From Haplomitrium mnioides (Eukaryota; Marchantiophyta; Haplomitriopsida; Calobryales), in the NCBI GenBank assembly GCA_049999725.1, contig JBNGIS010007946.1, forward strand, positions 1 through 38,854: a DNA stretch of 38,854 nucleotides, read 5' to 3'. Position numbers and translations under genes: made by a program. A model generated the notes under the pieces. It did no database searches. It was not told where the DNA came from and saw only the letters and a program-made list of their open reading frames with translations. Each line of letters starts with the position of its first letter. The first letter of the stretch is position 1. Shown in pieces: positions 18,901 through 30,779 of the stretch.

Positions 18901-21525
18901 GCACAGCAACAAGTTTCAATGTGGAGTATGGAGCCTTCTAGGAGGGGCCCGACAGAGTCTTCCTGGGAAGCTGAAGGAATTCAAACTGCTGGAAAGGTGG
19001 AGGTGGAGAAAGGACATTCTGTGCAGGATTGGGAGATTGCATGGGAGGACATTGCTGTGAAGGAGCGGCTGGGTGCTGGTAGGTGGCTTAGCAATTTGGA
19101 TATTGTGTGTGCCAAGTATGCGAGTATTTCTGTGATGATGTAAATGATATGTGTTGCTTTGATTGGAGTAAAAATGTAGCATTTATCATGCAGTATTATC
19201 CTCCAGGTGTTAAATTGTACGTTTCTGGTCTTAAAACAATTTGCAGGTACTTTTGGAACTGTTCATCGAGCAGATTGGCATGGCTCGGTGCGTTGCTCTC
19301 ATGAGACAAATCATGTAGTAGGGTATTTGTTTGTCTCGTTTGACAAAGCTGCTGCGCGCTACTTGTTCACTGATGGGTTGAATATTTTTCAGGATGTAGC
19401 TGTCAAAATTCTTGTTGAACAAGATATGTTTGAGGAGAGGTTGAATGAGTTTATGAGAGAGGTGAGTGGTGCTCATGAAAACGTTTCAGAAACTGGTTTT
19501 CTGCAGTTTACTTGTCATGGTAATTGGTTTGAACTTGAGGTACAACTAGCTTTTTCATTGCATTCAACAGGTTTTTATTGGGAGCTGTAGTCATAGAAGT
19601 TTGAGATTGTATGACCCTTGTGTACCAATGTATTATTGTAAACTTCCAGGTGGCGATTCTCAAGAGGCTGCGCCATCCCAATGTAGTTCTCTTCATGGGT
19701 GTAGTAACAAAACGGCCAAACCTATCTATTGTCACTGAGTATCTGCCCAGGTAATTCAAGTGGATTCATGTGTGCTCTTTCCTATTTGTGTGCAGTCCTT
19801 GGGAGTGGCACTGATGCCAGTGGCTGCTTTGGTGTCAAACAGAGGGAGTCTATTTAGACTTCTGCACAGATCTGCCGCCAAAGAATATTTGGATGAAAGG
19901 AAACGCATACGCATGGCTTTTGATGTGGTAAAGGCCCTGGATGAGATTTTTTGACCGTTTTATGTATCTAATTACGTGCCAGCTTGATTTATGAGTCTTT
20001 ACCATAACTATGTTCCTGGTTGTGCAGGCCAAAGGAATGAATTACTTGCATAGAAGTAATCCTCCCATTGTTCATCGAGATCTCAAGTCACCCAACTTGC
20101 TGGTGGATAAAAATTGGAATGTTAAGGTATGTTCTTTGTCCTTCCACTCTCATAATACGGGCAGTGAAACTTTGTGTCTGACACCACAGAGTCTAGGCTG
20201 CACTCTATGCGTGCACAGTTGTGATATGTGTAGGTTTCTCCTAGACTATTGCAGCTTCCATTTAAGTGTTGTTGTGGTTAGTTTTGCTCTCCACAATTTC
20301 ATAAGTAATACGGGCAGTGAATGTTTTATACATTTCAGATTATGCTCTACTGTTTTATCAATTAGTAGTTAATTTTCCTCTGCAGGTGTGTGACTTTGGC
20401 CTTTCCAGATTCAAGGGAAACACTTTTCTTTCATCCCGCTCTGGAGCTGGAACGGTAAAGAGTCTTGCTCATCATGTTATCTGCATGCTCCGAAATCCAT
20501 AAATTTTTCTTCTTCTCAGGACTCATTTAGGACAAACCATGGGAACCTATCTATATTGGCTGTAGCAAACTGATTAATGTGTAAGATTTGGCATGCTAAA
20601 GTGGCCAAGGCACAGTTTGGCTTACAAATTTGCTGGTGTTGCTTGTGTCTGTTTCCTGTGAGATTATTTTGAAACATCCACATGACTAATGGGTCATCCT
20701 CCGTTTGCAGCCAGAGTGGATGGCACCAGAGGTTCTACGAGATGAGCAGTCAAATGAGAAATCTGATGTCTACAGTTTTGGAGTTGTGTTGTGGGAAATT
20801 GTAACTTTGCAGCAGCCATGGAGTGGCTTGAGTCCTGCACAGGTGATTGACCTAAAAGACATTTCTTTACTTTAATGGCGATTGAAGTTGGTCAGTTTTG
20901 GTCTCTATTCTAATATTTGTCAAGTATGTTCTGTAGTTACTTCTCTTTTGGGGCTGCTAATTTTGCAAACTAATGCTAGACATCACATCTGTATGACATT
21001 TCGATGCAGGTTGTTGGTGCTGTTGGATTCCAAAATAGGCGATTGCAAATACCGAAGGACCTTAATCCAACCATAGCTGCTGTAATTGAGTCATGCTGGA
21101 GCAAGTAAGAAATTTGAACATTTTAGGTTTCTTGGACTGCCTTTCCAATTGTAATCTGTGTTTTCTTGCTGAGCTCAAAATATCTCTCTTGAATGGTTCT
21201 CTTTTGAGCTAGTGTGACAGATTGAGTTTGAGCGTACTTAATCTTGGGTGGGGTCTTCCCACCCATCTGTTTTTTTCTGCACATACTGTTTTTTTTGGGT
21301 TCATACTTTTGGGTGTGTTGTACTCAGTCCCTGTTGCGTTCAATCTGGTTTGAGACTTAAACCAATTCAATTCAATTTTGTGAGTCACCTGATTAAATCT
21401 TTGCTTGCAGTGACCAGCGACAGCGACCATCATTTGCAGGGATTATGACAATGTTGAAGGAGTTTCAGAAGCCAACAGCTGTAAATTCTTTCCAAGCTCT
21501 GTATGGTCTTAACAATGCCACTTAA
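15962..21525 (+). CDS. CTR1: CTR1-like Raf-type MAPKKK (ethylene signalling)
   Basis: Fifteen coding exons: 15962-16831, 17124-17422, 17537-17681, 17852-17955, 18123-18331, 18545-19078, 19247-19287, 19393-19461, 19650-19750, 19843-19927, 20028-20126, 20386-20454, 20711-20842, 21010-21104, 21411-21525. All introns are GT-AG and phases match, giving 988 residues. The start is the first ATG after an in-frame TAG at 15767, and its MPARRFDY matches the MPGRRSNY start of Arabidopsis CTR1. Residues ~240-545 are the EDR1/CTR1 regulatory domain ([48 protein letters not shown]). The kinase (~715-970) has a GAGTFGTV loop, Lys739, HRDLKSPN with Asp837, DFG at 855 and PEWMAPE. All catalytic residues are intact. 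CTR1 binds ethylene receptors at the ER and phosphorylates EIN2 to block the response. It is longer than Arabidopsis CTR1 (821 aa), mainly in the N-terminal and linker parts. EDR1-type kinases are the nearest alternative. Confidence 0.93.
20166..20310 (+). repeat. Dispersed repeat copy 1 (intron of CTR1-like gene)
   Basis: A partial copy of a ~350-bp dispersed family lies inside the intron after the HRDLKSPN exon. Shared words include TTTGTGTCTGACACCACA, GGCTGCACTCTATG, GACTATTGCAGCTTCCATTT and GTGGTTAGTTTTGCTCTCCA. It is in the same orientation as copy 2 (22238-22445) and opposite to copies 3 and 4. Confidence 0.75.
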
Positions 21526-21991
21526 TTTGTTGGCATCATTGGTGGCATTTGACTCTGGGCAGACACTTTTCTGTTCTGTCTATATATGGAAGGAGGAAGA
21601 ACAAAAGGGACTACTACATCCACATACATGGTATTAGCTTCATTTCTGATTTGCATGCTAATCCGTTTTGTTGTAAAGGACACAAGCAGAACTGTTACTG
21701 TCAGAAAACTAAACTGACAGAGGCAGCAGCTGGGGTCACCTCACACATCAAATACTACTGCCATTGTCAGGATATCAAAGCTTGGAATGACCAAGACACC
21801 TTGGATGGCCTAATAATAGGTGTCTAGGTGTGCAAAGGAAAAACCAGAGATGAGAAAGAATGAGAAGAATAAAAAAGCTGGAAGTTGCCATTCGTTTGCC
21901 TTAACACGGGAAAGCGAACATGCAATTGCCAAAAAAAAGACCACAACTGGTCCTACCTTCGGTTTGTGTTGACTAGGCATATATTGTGCAC

Positions 21992-22116
21992 ACAACCATG
22001 AAGTATAATTTGATTTTCCTGATTCCAGTTGGGATGGTGAGGTTGGCTATGTGACAACCATGAAATATCATTTGATTTTTCTGATCCCAGTTGGTATGGT
22101 GAGGTTGATTATGTGA
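21992..22116. repeat. 62-bp tandem duplication
   Basis: Two adjacent copies begin ACAACCATGAA at 21992 and 22054 and end GGTTG-(G/A)-(C/T)TATGTGA. They differ at only a handful of positions. No protein or terminal repeat is seen. Confidence 0.85.
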
Positions 22117-22237
22117 CTAATGCATTATCTTGCATGTTGTGCTTCTAGATTTATATGTAGGAACAGTATCCCTGCAGTTTATGGGGGATACTTAGTGCAT
22201 TGAGACCTTGCTCTGACCTTATCAAAGTTCTTGATTT

Positions 22238-22445
22238 GGACCTGCTATTGGGAACTAATGAAATCAGCAGGGAGTTGTGGCAGCTCGTCACTGCTACACA
22301 TGATGAAGCTGATTAGTCTGGAAGTTTGTGCAGGCTGCACTCTGTGTTGTGCAGTTGTGACACGTGTACAATTTTCCTAGACTATTGCAACTTCCATTTA
22401 TTTGTTTTTGTGGTTAGTTTTACTCTCCACATCTTCATAACTATA
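22238..22445 (+). repeat. Dispersed repeat copy 2 (intergenic)
   Basis: Starts near GGACCTGCTATTGGGAACT and includes GTTGTGGCAGCTCGTCACTG, ACACATGATGAAGCTGATTA, GGCTGCACTCTGTG, GACTATTGCAACTTCCATTT and TTAGTTTTACTCTCCACATC. It is the reverse complement of the sequences at 24629-24860 and 25141-25385. Confidence 0.8.
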
Positions 22446-23732
22446 TATAATGTTCTCCCACATTTCCAAGCTACCTCACTATGTACAACTGTATTTTCTA
22501 ATACCAGTGCCAGAGATCAATATTTTCTGCTTATTTGTTTTCCTTGGTAAGTGACGTCAATTAGTTATACTAACATCTCTGGGATCATTCAAGAAGATTA
22601 TTGGAAGGTTTTCGACAAATTCGAATGTGGTGATATGAGGATTTGATGGTGTCGTGGACTCGGAATGCAGGATATTGGGATGCTACATATCAGGTGGTAC
22701 GTTTGTATCTACAGAACCGGGGCCATCGTACTTTGGGGCTTCGAATTGTAGCCCTTTTTGGTCAGCATGAGAATTGTGTACAATTGGGCAACTTCCAACC
22801 TACCGCCAATTCAGAGAAAAGATGTAGTGTAGTTACTTAAAGAGTTTCAGTTTCTTGCGGGAGCATGCCATAGATTCTAGCTCTTAGATTAGTAGTAGCT
22901 GGGATCGCCCAGATTTCAATTCAATCATCAGTGAATCAGTCTTTTGGCTTGATGAAAATTGGGGTGAAGTGAGGAACTGTCCGGGGGGACAATATGATTA
23001 CCTTTGAGAGGTGTAGGTTTTTGGACCGAGGAGTCGTGTTGGTTGTCATCACACTCGGTCAGTGAAATAAGCAGCAAAAACTAGCACTTCAGATACGACG
23101 TCCGTTTTCATGCACTGTGTACAAGTGGAACCGTTCATTTGCTTCCTCTTGAAATAATATTCCGAAGTTCCTTCCACTTAAAATGATCTGGGGCAAGTAA
23201 TAGTTTGTTCGTTGAAAGAAGAATATTTTGCCTATGGCAAGTTACGTTAAGGTGAAGATCTTTTGAAACAACCGCAAAACCTTAGAAAGTGATTAATATT
23301 CCCGGGGAAAAGTGATGATTGCAGAGACAAGTAGACATTAGGTGATGTGTGATTTTCTCAATTTACACACTCAAGTGACTAAGTGCAAAGATATCTTCGG
23401 TCAATTTTGACAAAAGTTTTTCAAAATTGCTCAATGCCACACAATATAAACTGTCAACTCTTGTAGCATTGTAAAAACTCAACTCCATAATTTGGTTATA
23501 GTCCCACAATCTCTTCCCCGTCACATCCCAAAATTTCCTACAATGCTGGACAACATTGCAAAGCATTGAAGAATCGAGTACAAATGATTCTTGTTCCAAA
23601 GGTCTTCATATCAGTGAATTTTCAAAATGCTATCCAACTCACAACTATACAGTAAAAATGATAGCATCATGGGATATTCATCATTGTACAATTCTTCGAT
23701 CAAAACTTGAAGACACAATCGTCTTATCTTTT

Positions 23733-26700
23733 TTAAGCTTTCCTCACATTCCGTCCAGCTCTAATCACCTCATCAACAAGTAGCAACTGGGCAGCAATGA
23801 TGGGCCTGTACAATAGACAACCAGAAAGAATTGGAATAAGAGCATGAAGAATAATCCACACCTTTTTGACACATAACTAATAGCCCAATTTTAATATGGC
23901 TACAGGCTCAACAGTTATAGGAACAGTTGCAAAAAGTTGACAAAAACTTACGCTGAGTTGATGATTTGCCGCTTCACAGAGTAATTGTCAAAAATACCAT
24001 CTAGATGAGGATCCATAGGTTCTCCAGTATTGATGTTCAACCCTACTACATTGCCCTTGTCATGCTCCGACTGAATTAATCACCACCAGTCAAGAAACAA
24101 TTAACCCACCAGTCATGAGCTTGCAATCCAGAAGATGGAGATGCAAGCAACAGAAAGTGATGCAGAAGATAGAGATGAAAGCATCAGAAAATGATGCCAA
24201 CATGGCTGCACAGAAACAAAATGATCAACCAACCTGAAGGCCAATCAACACATCCTGTGTATCAAGACCTGAGTTCTCTGCCAGAGTTTTTGGTATGATC
24301 AATAATGCATCAGCAAATGCTTGAACACCCAACTGTGCACGCTGTGAAAAAGAGGCAATAATTACTTAGCCCAGGCCCTCTCCGAATTTGCCACTATCTG
24401 CTGAGAGCAAAATTACAAATCATATCCTCAGAGCTGAGTATCAGACTAAGCTTTTTAACAAGACTTTCTGTGTACTTTACAAGGCCATTACCCCTTGAAC
24501 AGTAGGCCTGATAGTATGGATCAGGTGTTGGCAAGCTCCAACTTCAAATGCCCCTGCACCCTGTAGAACATGCAGTAAAGTAAATTACAGAATATGGACA
24601 CAGGAATCTATAACAAGTAAACTGCCAATATATCCATGAAACAGTGTAGAGTAAACCACAAAAACAAACAAATGGAAGTTGCAATAGTCTACAAAAAGTC
24701 TACACACATTACAAATGCACTACAAGTAGTGCAGCCTTCACAATGTGGTATCACAAAGTTTCAGACTAACTAATCAGCCTTATCATGTGTAGCAGCAGTG
24801 ACAAGCTGCCACAACTTCCTGTGCATTTCATCAGCTCCCTACAGCAGGTCCAGATCAATCTTTGTGCCGAGTTTCTGCCTCTTTCCAGAAAACAGAAAAC
24901 CTCAGTCCAGTTGAGGCCTAGCACTCCACCAAAATCCAAACTTATCAAAATCTGTCCACTCTCAAGCATCTGCTTGGGACATCAATCATTTAACTTTAGT
25001 TTGATCTTGTGCAGCAGACATCCAAGAGAAACTCTCAGAGAAGTCTGCTGCAAAGTTAGTGATTGGACCCTTTTGACCCTGAACATAGCACATAAAGCAC
25101 ATCACTGGTGACTTCTTGGATGCAGAACATCTGGTAAAGTCACTGGACAATATAGCCATAAAAATGTGGAGAATTAAACTAACCACAAAAACACACAAAT
25201 GGAAGTTGCAATAGTCTTGAGGGAAAACCTAGACACATTACAACTGTGCAACATGTAGAGTGCAGCCAGAATGTGGTGTCAGACATAAAGTTTCAGACTA
25301 ATCAGCCTCATCATGTGTAACAGTGACAAGCTGCCACAACTTCCTGCTGCTTTCATCAGCTTCTCACAGCAGGTCCAGATCAGTCTTCATACTGGGTTTC
25401 TGTCACTTCCCAGAAGCAAACGGAAAACTCAACCATGATGATGCCTAGCACTCCACCAAGAACCCAAACTAATCAAAATCCGTTCACTCTCAAGCACCAG
25501 TAAACTGACGAGCAACCTGTCCAGAGACAGGCATACTATGCATCTCCTTTTCTGGAAAACCTCTCTAATACTGTAGGCATTGACAATTAAATCCTCCCAC
25601 TTTGGATCAGTAGATTGCAAACTACTTTCTGCTCTTGAACAATGAAATGAGTATTTTAAATGCAAAAATTCGCAGTTCATCTACTTGCCAAAACAACAGC
25701 TTCATCTTCGATGGTGTTTTTCACTGCTCTCAGCCCATCTCGGATAGCATCTTTAATTTGAGCAATAGTATGATCATTGGGACCTGTGGAATATGTAAAA
25801 AGTAAACGCATCATCTACTAATAGTTGTGTTCATGAAGAACACAGCCTCCTCTACTCACAAACCACAATAATTACAATCTGAATGCCAAAATTATCATGA
25901 ATCATGTACTGCCAACTGTAAGACAAATGCAGAAGATCCCTTACCCTTTATCAGAATGGTACAGGACAAAGGGTTTTTAACTTGCTCAACAAAAGTGTAC
26001 TTCTCTTCACCCAGGACATGCTCATACACGAGTCCTGCATACCCAAGCACATCTGGAGATAGATCTTCCAGAGTATTGACAGCCTCACCACCACAAGCTA
26101 GAACCAGCCGCTCCATATTCCTTTTCTTTGCCCTCCTCAAGCCAACAATCTACCAAACCAACCAAAACTCTGCCTCAACAAAGTATTGCTAAATGTGCAA
26201 TACATAATTACGAGGCACATTACATGCATTTAAGAAGTTCGAACTATGTTCTTGCAATAGGCAACTAAAGAGGCACATTATTAACAGTTGGTGGGCATGA
26301 AAGAAACAAAAAGCATACCCCTTCCTTCGCCAGAAGTTCAAGAGAAATGGGATCGATGCCTTTCTGATTTATCACCACCAAATTCTTATCTGTTCCATCA
26401 CAAACCTGAATTCACCCAGACATTCAAAGTAAATCCGACATCTTCAAACAAGTTAAACTTCTATAAATGATGCTGTGTACCTATCTGTGCACCATTCTAA
26501 CAATTCTAAATATTCTAAATACTCATAATAATTAAAAATGTGCTAGACCTTCTTTTTCAATTCAATTATTTTCTTGACTTTGTCATCCACATTCTTGCGT
26601 TCTGCTGCAACCATTCTCTCACGCTGTTCTGCATCGTGATAAAAGAAGCCTGAATTGACTTCACTGTCACAAAATTTATCAACCAATATGTGTTAGGAGC

Positions 26701-28594
26701 ATGGAAGGTTTGAGAATATCACAACCAGTAATACCTACCAAAATAAGCATGAATGCAAACCACTATGAACATTGAAACAGAGCACACACAGCAACTAAGA
26801 CATGCAACCATGTCCTAGTGTCCATCTTCACCTTTTCTCATACTCCAAAGAAACATTACAAGTTAGTATGAAGCAATTTTCGACCCTTTTCTTCATATCA
26901 GGATGCCGAGCTCCATGATCAAGAACCAAACCCTCCACCTGCATATGGTGTCCACCACAGTTATTAGCCTTTGTATAACCATAAAATACTTGAAACGCAT
27001 TTCATTAACAATTTCCCTTCACACATTCAGGAGAAATAAAGAAGTACCAAGCGAGTATCGGTGTCCATTTTGTGTCTCATGTGCATGATCTCCACCATAA
27101 ATAGATCAATAGGCTCATCAGGTCTTCTTATACAAAAAACCTGCAACAAGCACACAGATACTCAAGTTCCACTAAAAATAAAATAATAAACGCTATGCAC
27201 AGACAGGGCAAGAAGCTTACTGCATTAACCACGATATCAGTCAGTTGATCTGCCAGGTCCTCGTACAGCTATCACAGACCCAAAAAACGAACAAACATGA
27301 GAATCTGGTTACTCAGGAAATCAGAAGCAGAAAAACTTGCACATTTTAGTTGCAGGTTCATGCAAGTTAAACTGATTCAACAAGTGGCTCAAACATGCTT
27401 TCCAGAGCAACATATTACCAACAAGTTGCGTATATAGAACAGAAATCTACTCCACTGTTTTGTTCAAGTTCTACAACCAACTGGTGTTGATACCAAAAAG
27501 AGGGAGCTCAGTAATATGGAAATTTTGGATAAGCTTTAAAGACCTTAGTTCTAAGAGTGCTTCGAGCCACCATCCTTATGATTTCCTTATCTGGCAAATC
27601 TCCGATAGTGATGGGAGTCTTAAAATTCTCCAAAAATTTTACTGTCGCCCTCTTTGCAATTTCAAACCCATCCACCAGAACGCGAGGATGCACTCCTACA
27701 AACACAATAAGCAACACAATTTTGCTAGCATCATTTTCTCCGATAAATTCTTGGTAGGGCAAACTTCTGTGGAGCCCGAGTAGAGTGAAGAAACGTGAGG
27801 TGCATTGACTTGATTAAACCTCCGAGGATGCTTTATGGAAGGTGAACTAAATTGACCATTATTAAGAGAATCGCATATGCAAGAGTGATTCTGCTACCTT
27901 CAGAAATAAGACGATCAGACTGCTTCATTAGCTCCCCTATCAAGAGAACAGTGGACGTAGTACCATCTCCACTAATGTCATCTTGTGCAACAGCTGTGCG
28001 CGCAATCATAATAGCTGTGGGGTTTTGAATTTGCTGCACACAGGAACAGCTTAAGTTTAAGTACCGGCAATCATTGATGACTTTTATGTGAAACGAAGAA
28101 GTGAGAGCTCAAACCCAAGTGAAGTGTTAAAAAATACAGGTGCTCGCATGTATTCTATGATTCAATCAAACGATACTGACCATTTCTTTAAGAAGTGTAT
28201 TGCCGTCTTTTGTTAGCTTAATATCACCGGAGCCACCGACCAGCCTGCAACCCGACCAGACGAATCACAACAATGAAAGCAACATTTCAAGGCTAAATTA
28301 CTCCCTCCCCTGGCGGATTTCGTAGCCATCGAAATTTTTAGGATAATAATAGCAAACACAAATTCCCCGCCAAAACCAAAAACGCAAGCAGATAAATTAC
28401 GCACGTCCCAGAAACCCCATCGAGATTCAAAGCACACAAACATCGCAACTAAATCGTTACATTTTGATGGTGCCTTTAGGTCCAAGATTTGTTTTCAAAA
28501 CTTCCTGAAGCCCCTTGGCAGCGTTTATCGTCATGTACAAAGCCGCAGGCTTATTCAGAACCTCCGCATTGGGATTTACAACCCTCACGGCCAT
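23733..28594 (-). CDS. CCT6: CCT/TRiC chaperonin zeta subunit
   Basis: Fifteen exons on the complement: 28594-28461, 28244-28181, 28033-27898, 27695-27544, 27268-27221, 27140-27048, 26938-26832, 26663-26549, 26405-26319, 26149-25945, 25783-25689, 24560-24492, 24341-24234, 24070-23952, 23805-23733. Phases match throughout and give 534 residues, the usual CCT6 length. The protein starts [20 protein letters not shown] and carries the group II ATPase signatures LGPKG (37-41), TKDGN (56-60) and SGDGTT (87-92). Zeta-specific stretches are [40 protein letters not shown] and [22 protein letters not shown] is the hetero-octameric-ring cytosolic chaperonin that folds actin and tubulin. The intron after exon 11 has a GC donor (TTTTG/GCAAGT) and is the longest (1128 bp). 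The C-terminus ends NVRKA rather than the common NMRKPT. The frame has no lesions. Confidence 0.95.
24629..24975 (-). repeat. Dispersed repeat copy 3 (CCT6 intron 11)
   Basis: Full-length-looking copy on the complement. Shared words with copy 4 on the + strand include ACAAATGGAAGTTGCAATAG, AAGTTTCAGACTAA, GACAAGCTGCCACAACTTCC, GCAGGTCCAGATCA, CCTAGCACTCCACCAA and CACTCTCAAGCA. No ORF or terminal inverted repeat was found, so class (SINE-, MITE- or LTR-derived) is undetermined. Confidence 0.82.
25141..25500 (-). repeat. Dispersed repeat copy 4 (CCT6 intron 11)
   Basis: Direct-orientation relative of copy 3, about 165 bp away in the same intron and collinear with it over ~350 bp. The two are either a local duplication or independent insertions. 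Together they account for most of the unusual length of this intron. Confidence 0.82.
25689..25690 (-). other. GC-AG intron donor in CCT6
   Basis: On the complement the exon ends GTTGTTTTG and the intron begins GCAAGTAG. This is the typical strong context of the minor U2 GC-AG intron class (G/GCAAGT). Phase 0 fits the next exon (GGTGCAGGGG, encoding GAGAF). A GT donor that keeps the frame is not available nearby. Confidence 0.75.
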
Positions 28595-28900
28595 CTTTCC
28601 CGATCCTCTCCAGGAGCCTTTCAGAAATCTCCCTGTGTGTGTCGGTCCGAAGGAAGAAATGGAGGTGGGCGGGAGAACGAAGCTGACAATTAATTAATCA
28701 AGTACATACCAAGAAATGAGTCCTGGCTGTGGCTATCTTTAATTAGCACCCGGAGTTTTAGGGTTTCGTGCGTAACAGCGGCACTCTGTTCTGTTCTGCT
28801 GTGGTTCGACCAAAATGTACGTACTGACGATGTAATCTCTGCTCTGCTTTTGATGGTCGGCTGCAAATACATACACACACCACTTAATTTCCAAGCGCTC
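28595..28900 (-). promoter_or_regulatory. Promoter/5' leader region of CCT6
   Basis: Upstream of the start codon on the complement. A telo-box-like AAACCCTAAAA (complement of 28756-28766) lies about 165 bp before the ATG. Such boxes are common in promoters of plant translation and growth-related genes. No clear TATA box was found. Short + strand frames at 28489-28697 are shadows of exon 1 and the leader. Confidence 0.45.
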
Positions 28901-30156
28901 TTTGCTGTGTCGTTTTCCTTTCTTTTGAGAAGCTCTACGTCAGTTATGTGACGAGATTATTACTTTTATGAGATGCGCAATTTCGGTATGTGTTATTTGT
29001 AGAGCTTGTGACATTTTGCCTGCGTACACCATCTTAAAGGAATGATTGCTTCTAGGGCTTCAGCTTTAGGTCCATTGTAAGACGTCGCAGCACACTCGCC
29101 GCAGTGATGAAAGGTACAACGACATTCTGTGATGATGAGCCCCACGTTGGAAATCTCAACTACAATTGCTTGATGGAAATTGCAGGTCATTCGCACTTTG
29201 TGCCAATCCTAGTACTCATGTGGGATGTTTAAGTTGTTCGTTACTGTTAACCATCTCCCATGTTCATAATAAAGTTAGCTTCGACTCCCATGATGGTTCA
29301 TGGAACTCTAATTTTAAAGGGCCCTTTCACATCAGAAGTGTCTGTTGATATTATTCATTGAGGCCACCATGCCTAAGATTATAAAGTTATAATGATGGCC
29401 AATACTCGATTTTGGTTAGAAGTAAGCAGAGGGCTCGAGTGTTTCTCTTTCGTTGGAGCCAATAAATTGGTCCACGATTATTCTTCCACTGGAATGAGAA
29501 GGCAATGTCCATGATTTGCTGATCCTGAAAGATGAGAGGATGGTATGTTGACGAATACTACCAGTGCTGAGGAAGATGATTTCTTCAAGTCAGTGTTCAG
29601 CTAAATTTCCTACTGGTCACAAGAATTTAATGTCCAGCAGCGTGCAAGAGTGAGATGTACAAGCAAGAGCCTGAAGATTGTCGGCAAAGGGTTAAAGCAT
29701 AATAATCTGTATGAGTTACGGTATCTAGGGTGTTGACATTCAGCATTCCAAGTGGTAATGCAACTGAGGCATATGAAAGTTTAACCCAACGTTGGGGTTG
29801 GGAATCGCCAACCTTGGGAGAGAAGAAATAGGGCTCCGACGGACTCTTCACAATCAGAGAGTCCACAGCCAGCCTTCAACTCTTTAAAATAGCAGAGAAG
29901 CACATTTATAACAAGCAACCACATTTATGACCCACAGGGTTGCTGACCTCAGCTTGATATGCTCAGTGGTTAATGCTCAATATTGCCACAGGAAAGCATT
30001 TGCTTGAGATTTCAGTAAGAGAATGTTCTGATATTTTCTCCCTGATCTCTCGCCCACCTTACCAAAATGTTGAAATTGAATTGCGATTTTTTTCAACAGA
30101 TTCACATATCCTTGCTTAACCCCCCACCCTGTGTGTTGATCTATGTTGAAATACAG
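28901..30156. other. Intergenic sequence without recognised gene
   Basis: AT-rich, with no frame of convincing coding character on either strand. A small interrupted palindrome around AACCCAACGTTGGGGTT lies near 29783-29799. No transposon ends recognised. Confidence 0.45.
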
Positions 30157-30285
30157 AAGGCTTTTGAAGCAGCTATGGCAAGGGAAGGGGAGATGGGAGA
30201 TGCCCTCGAGTTTGCCGACCCATTGGCAAAATCTTTTCAAACATTGTTCTTCTCTCTTTCAAAAGTTATTCAGGAAGAGCTTCAG
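30157..30285 (+). pseudogene. Orphan exon-like fragment of an unrecognised gene
   Basis: A 129-bp segment between an acceptor (GTTGAAATACAG) and a donor (CAG/GTAGAG) encodes 43 residues without stops. It begins KAFEAAMAREGEMGDALEFA and ends FSLSKVIQEELQ. It is acidic then amphipathic, with strong coding character, and looks like an internal exon of a conserved plant gene. I cannot name the family. No partner exons with confidence were found on either side, so it is probably a gene fragment or relic. Downstream, FSDVELEATRAKPPVKPEG (about 30716-30775) and a 88-codon open stretch could be more of it. Confidence 0.45.
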
Positions 30286-30779
30286 GTAGAGTTGTTGTGT
30301 TTTTCTCTTGCAGCACTTCTTTTTGGCTTGGTCTATCCTACAATGTGCCCACTAATTCTTGTGTTTCGTGCTCTCATGAGTGTAGCGAATTTGATTCGAC
30401 CTTCTGGGCATAGTTTGAGTTTGTAGTTTCCTTTTCTTAGAAGGGGGCGGTCTGTACTCTCTGCAGCATCCTTTCTTGAAATTTGATATATCCTGATCAA
30501 CCGTGTTCACCAAACAGCACACATGATGACTTTATGCCTTTTGGCAGTATGAGGACTTAATAGGTATGGTTTAGGTTTGTGACCTGACAAATTGTACACC
30601 ACAGGGTATATCTGTTCCACACTTTACTTTGACTACTGTTCATTGTAATCTTGGAGTTTTGCTATACTCGTTTTTTCAGGCAGCTGTCAAAAGGTTTTAG
30701 TAAACTAAGCCAACCTTCAGTGATGTAGAATTGGAGGCTACAAGAGCTAAACCTCCCGTCAAACCAGAAGGCTTCTAAG

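Larger units (their letters stand above)
21526..23732. other. Spacer between the converging CTR1-like and CCT6 genes
   Basis: This 2.2 kb holds the 3' ends of both transcripts and no gene of its own. It contains a 62-bp tandem duplication and one dispersed-repeat copy (listed separately). The remainder is AT-rich without coding signal. The short frames at 21549-21827, 22643-22840 and 23556-23783 have no domain or codon character. Confidence 0.6.
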
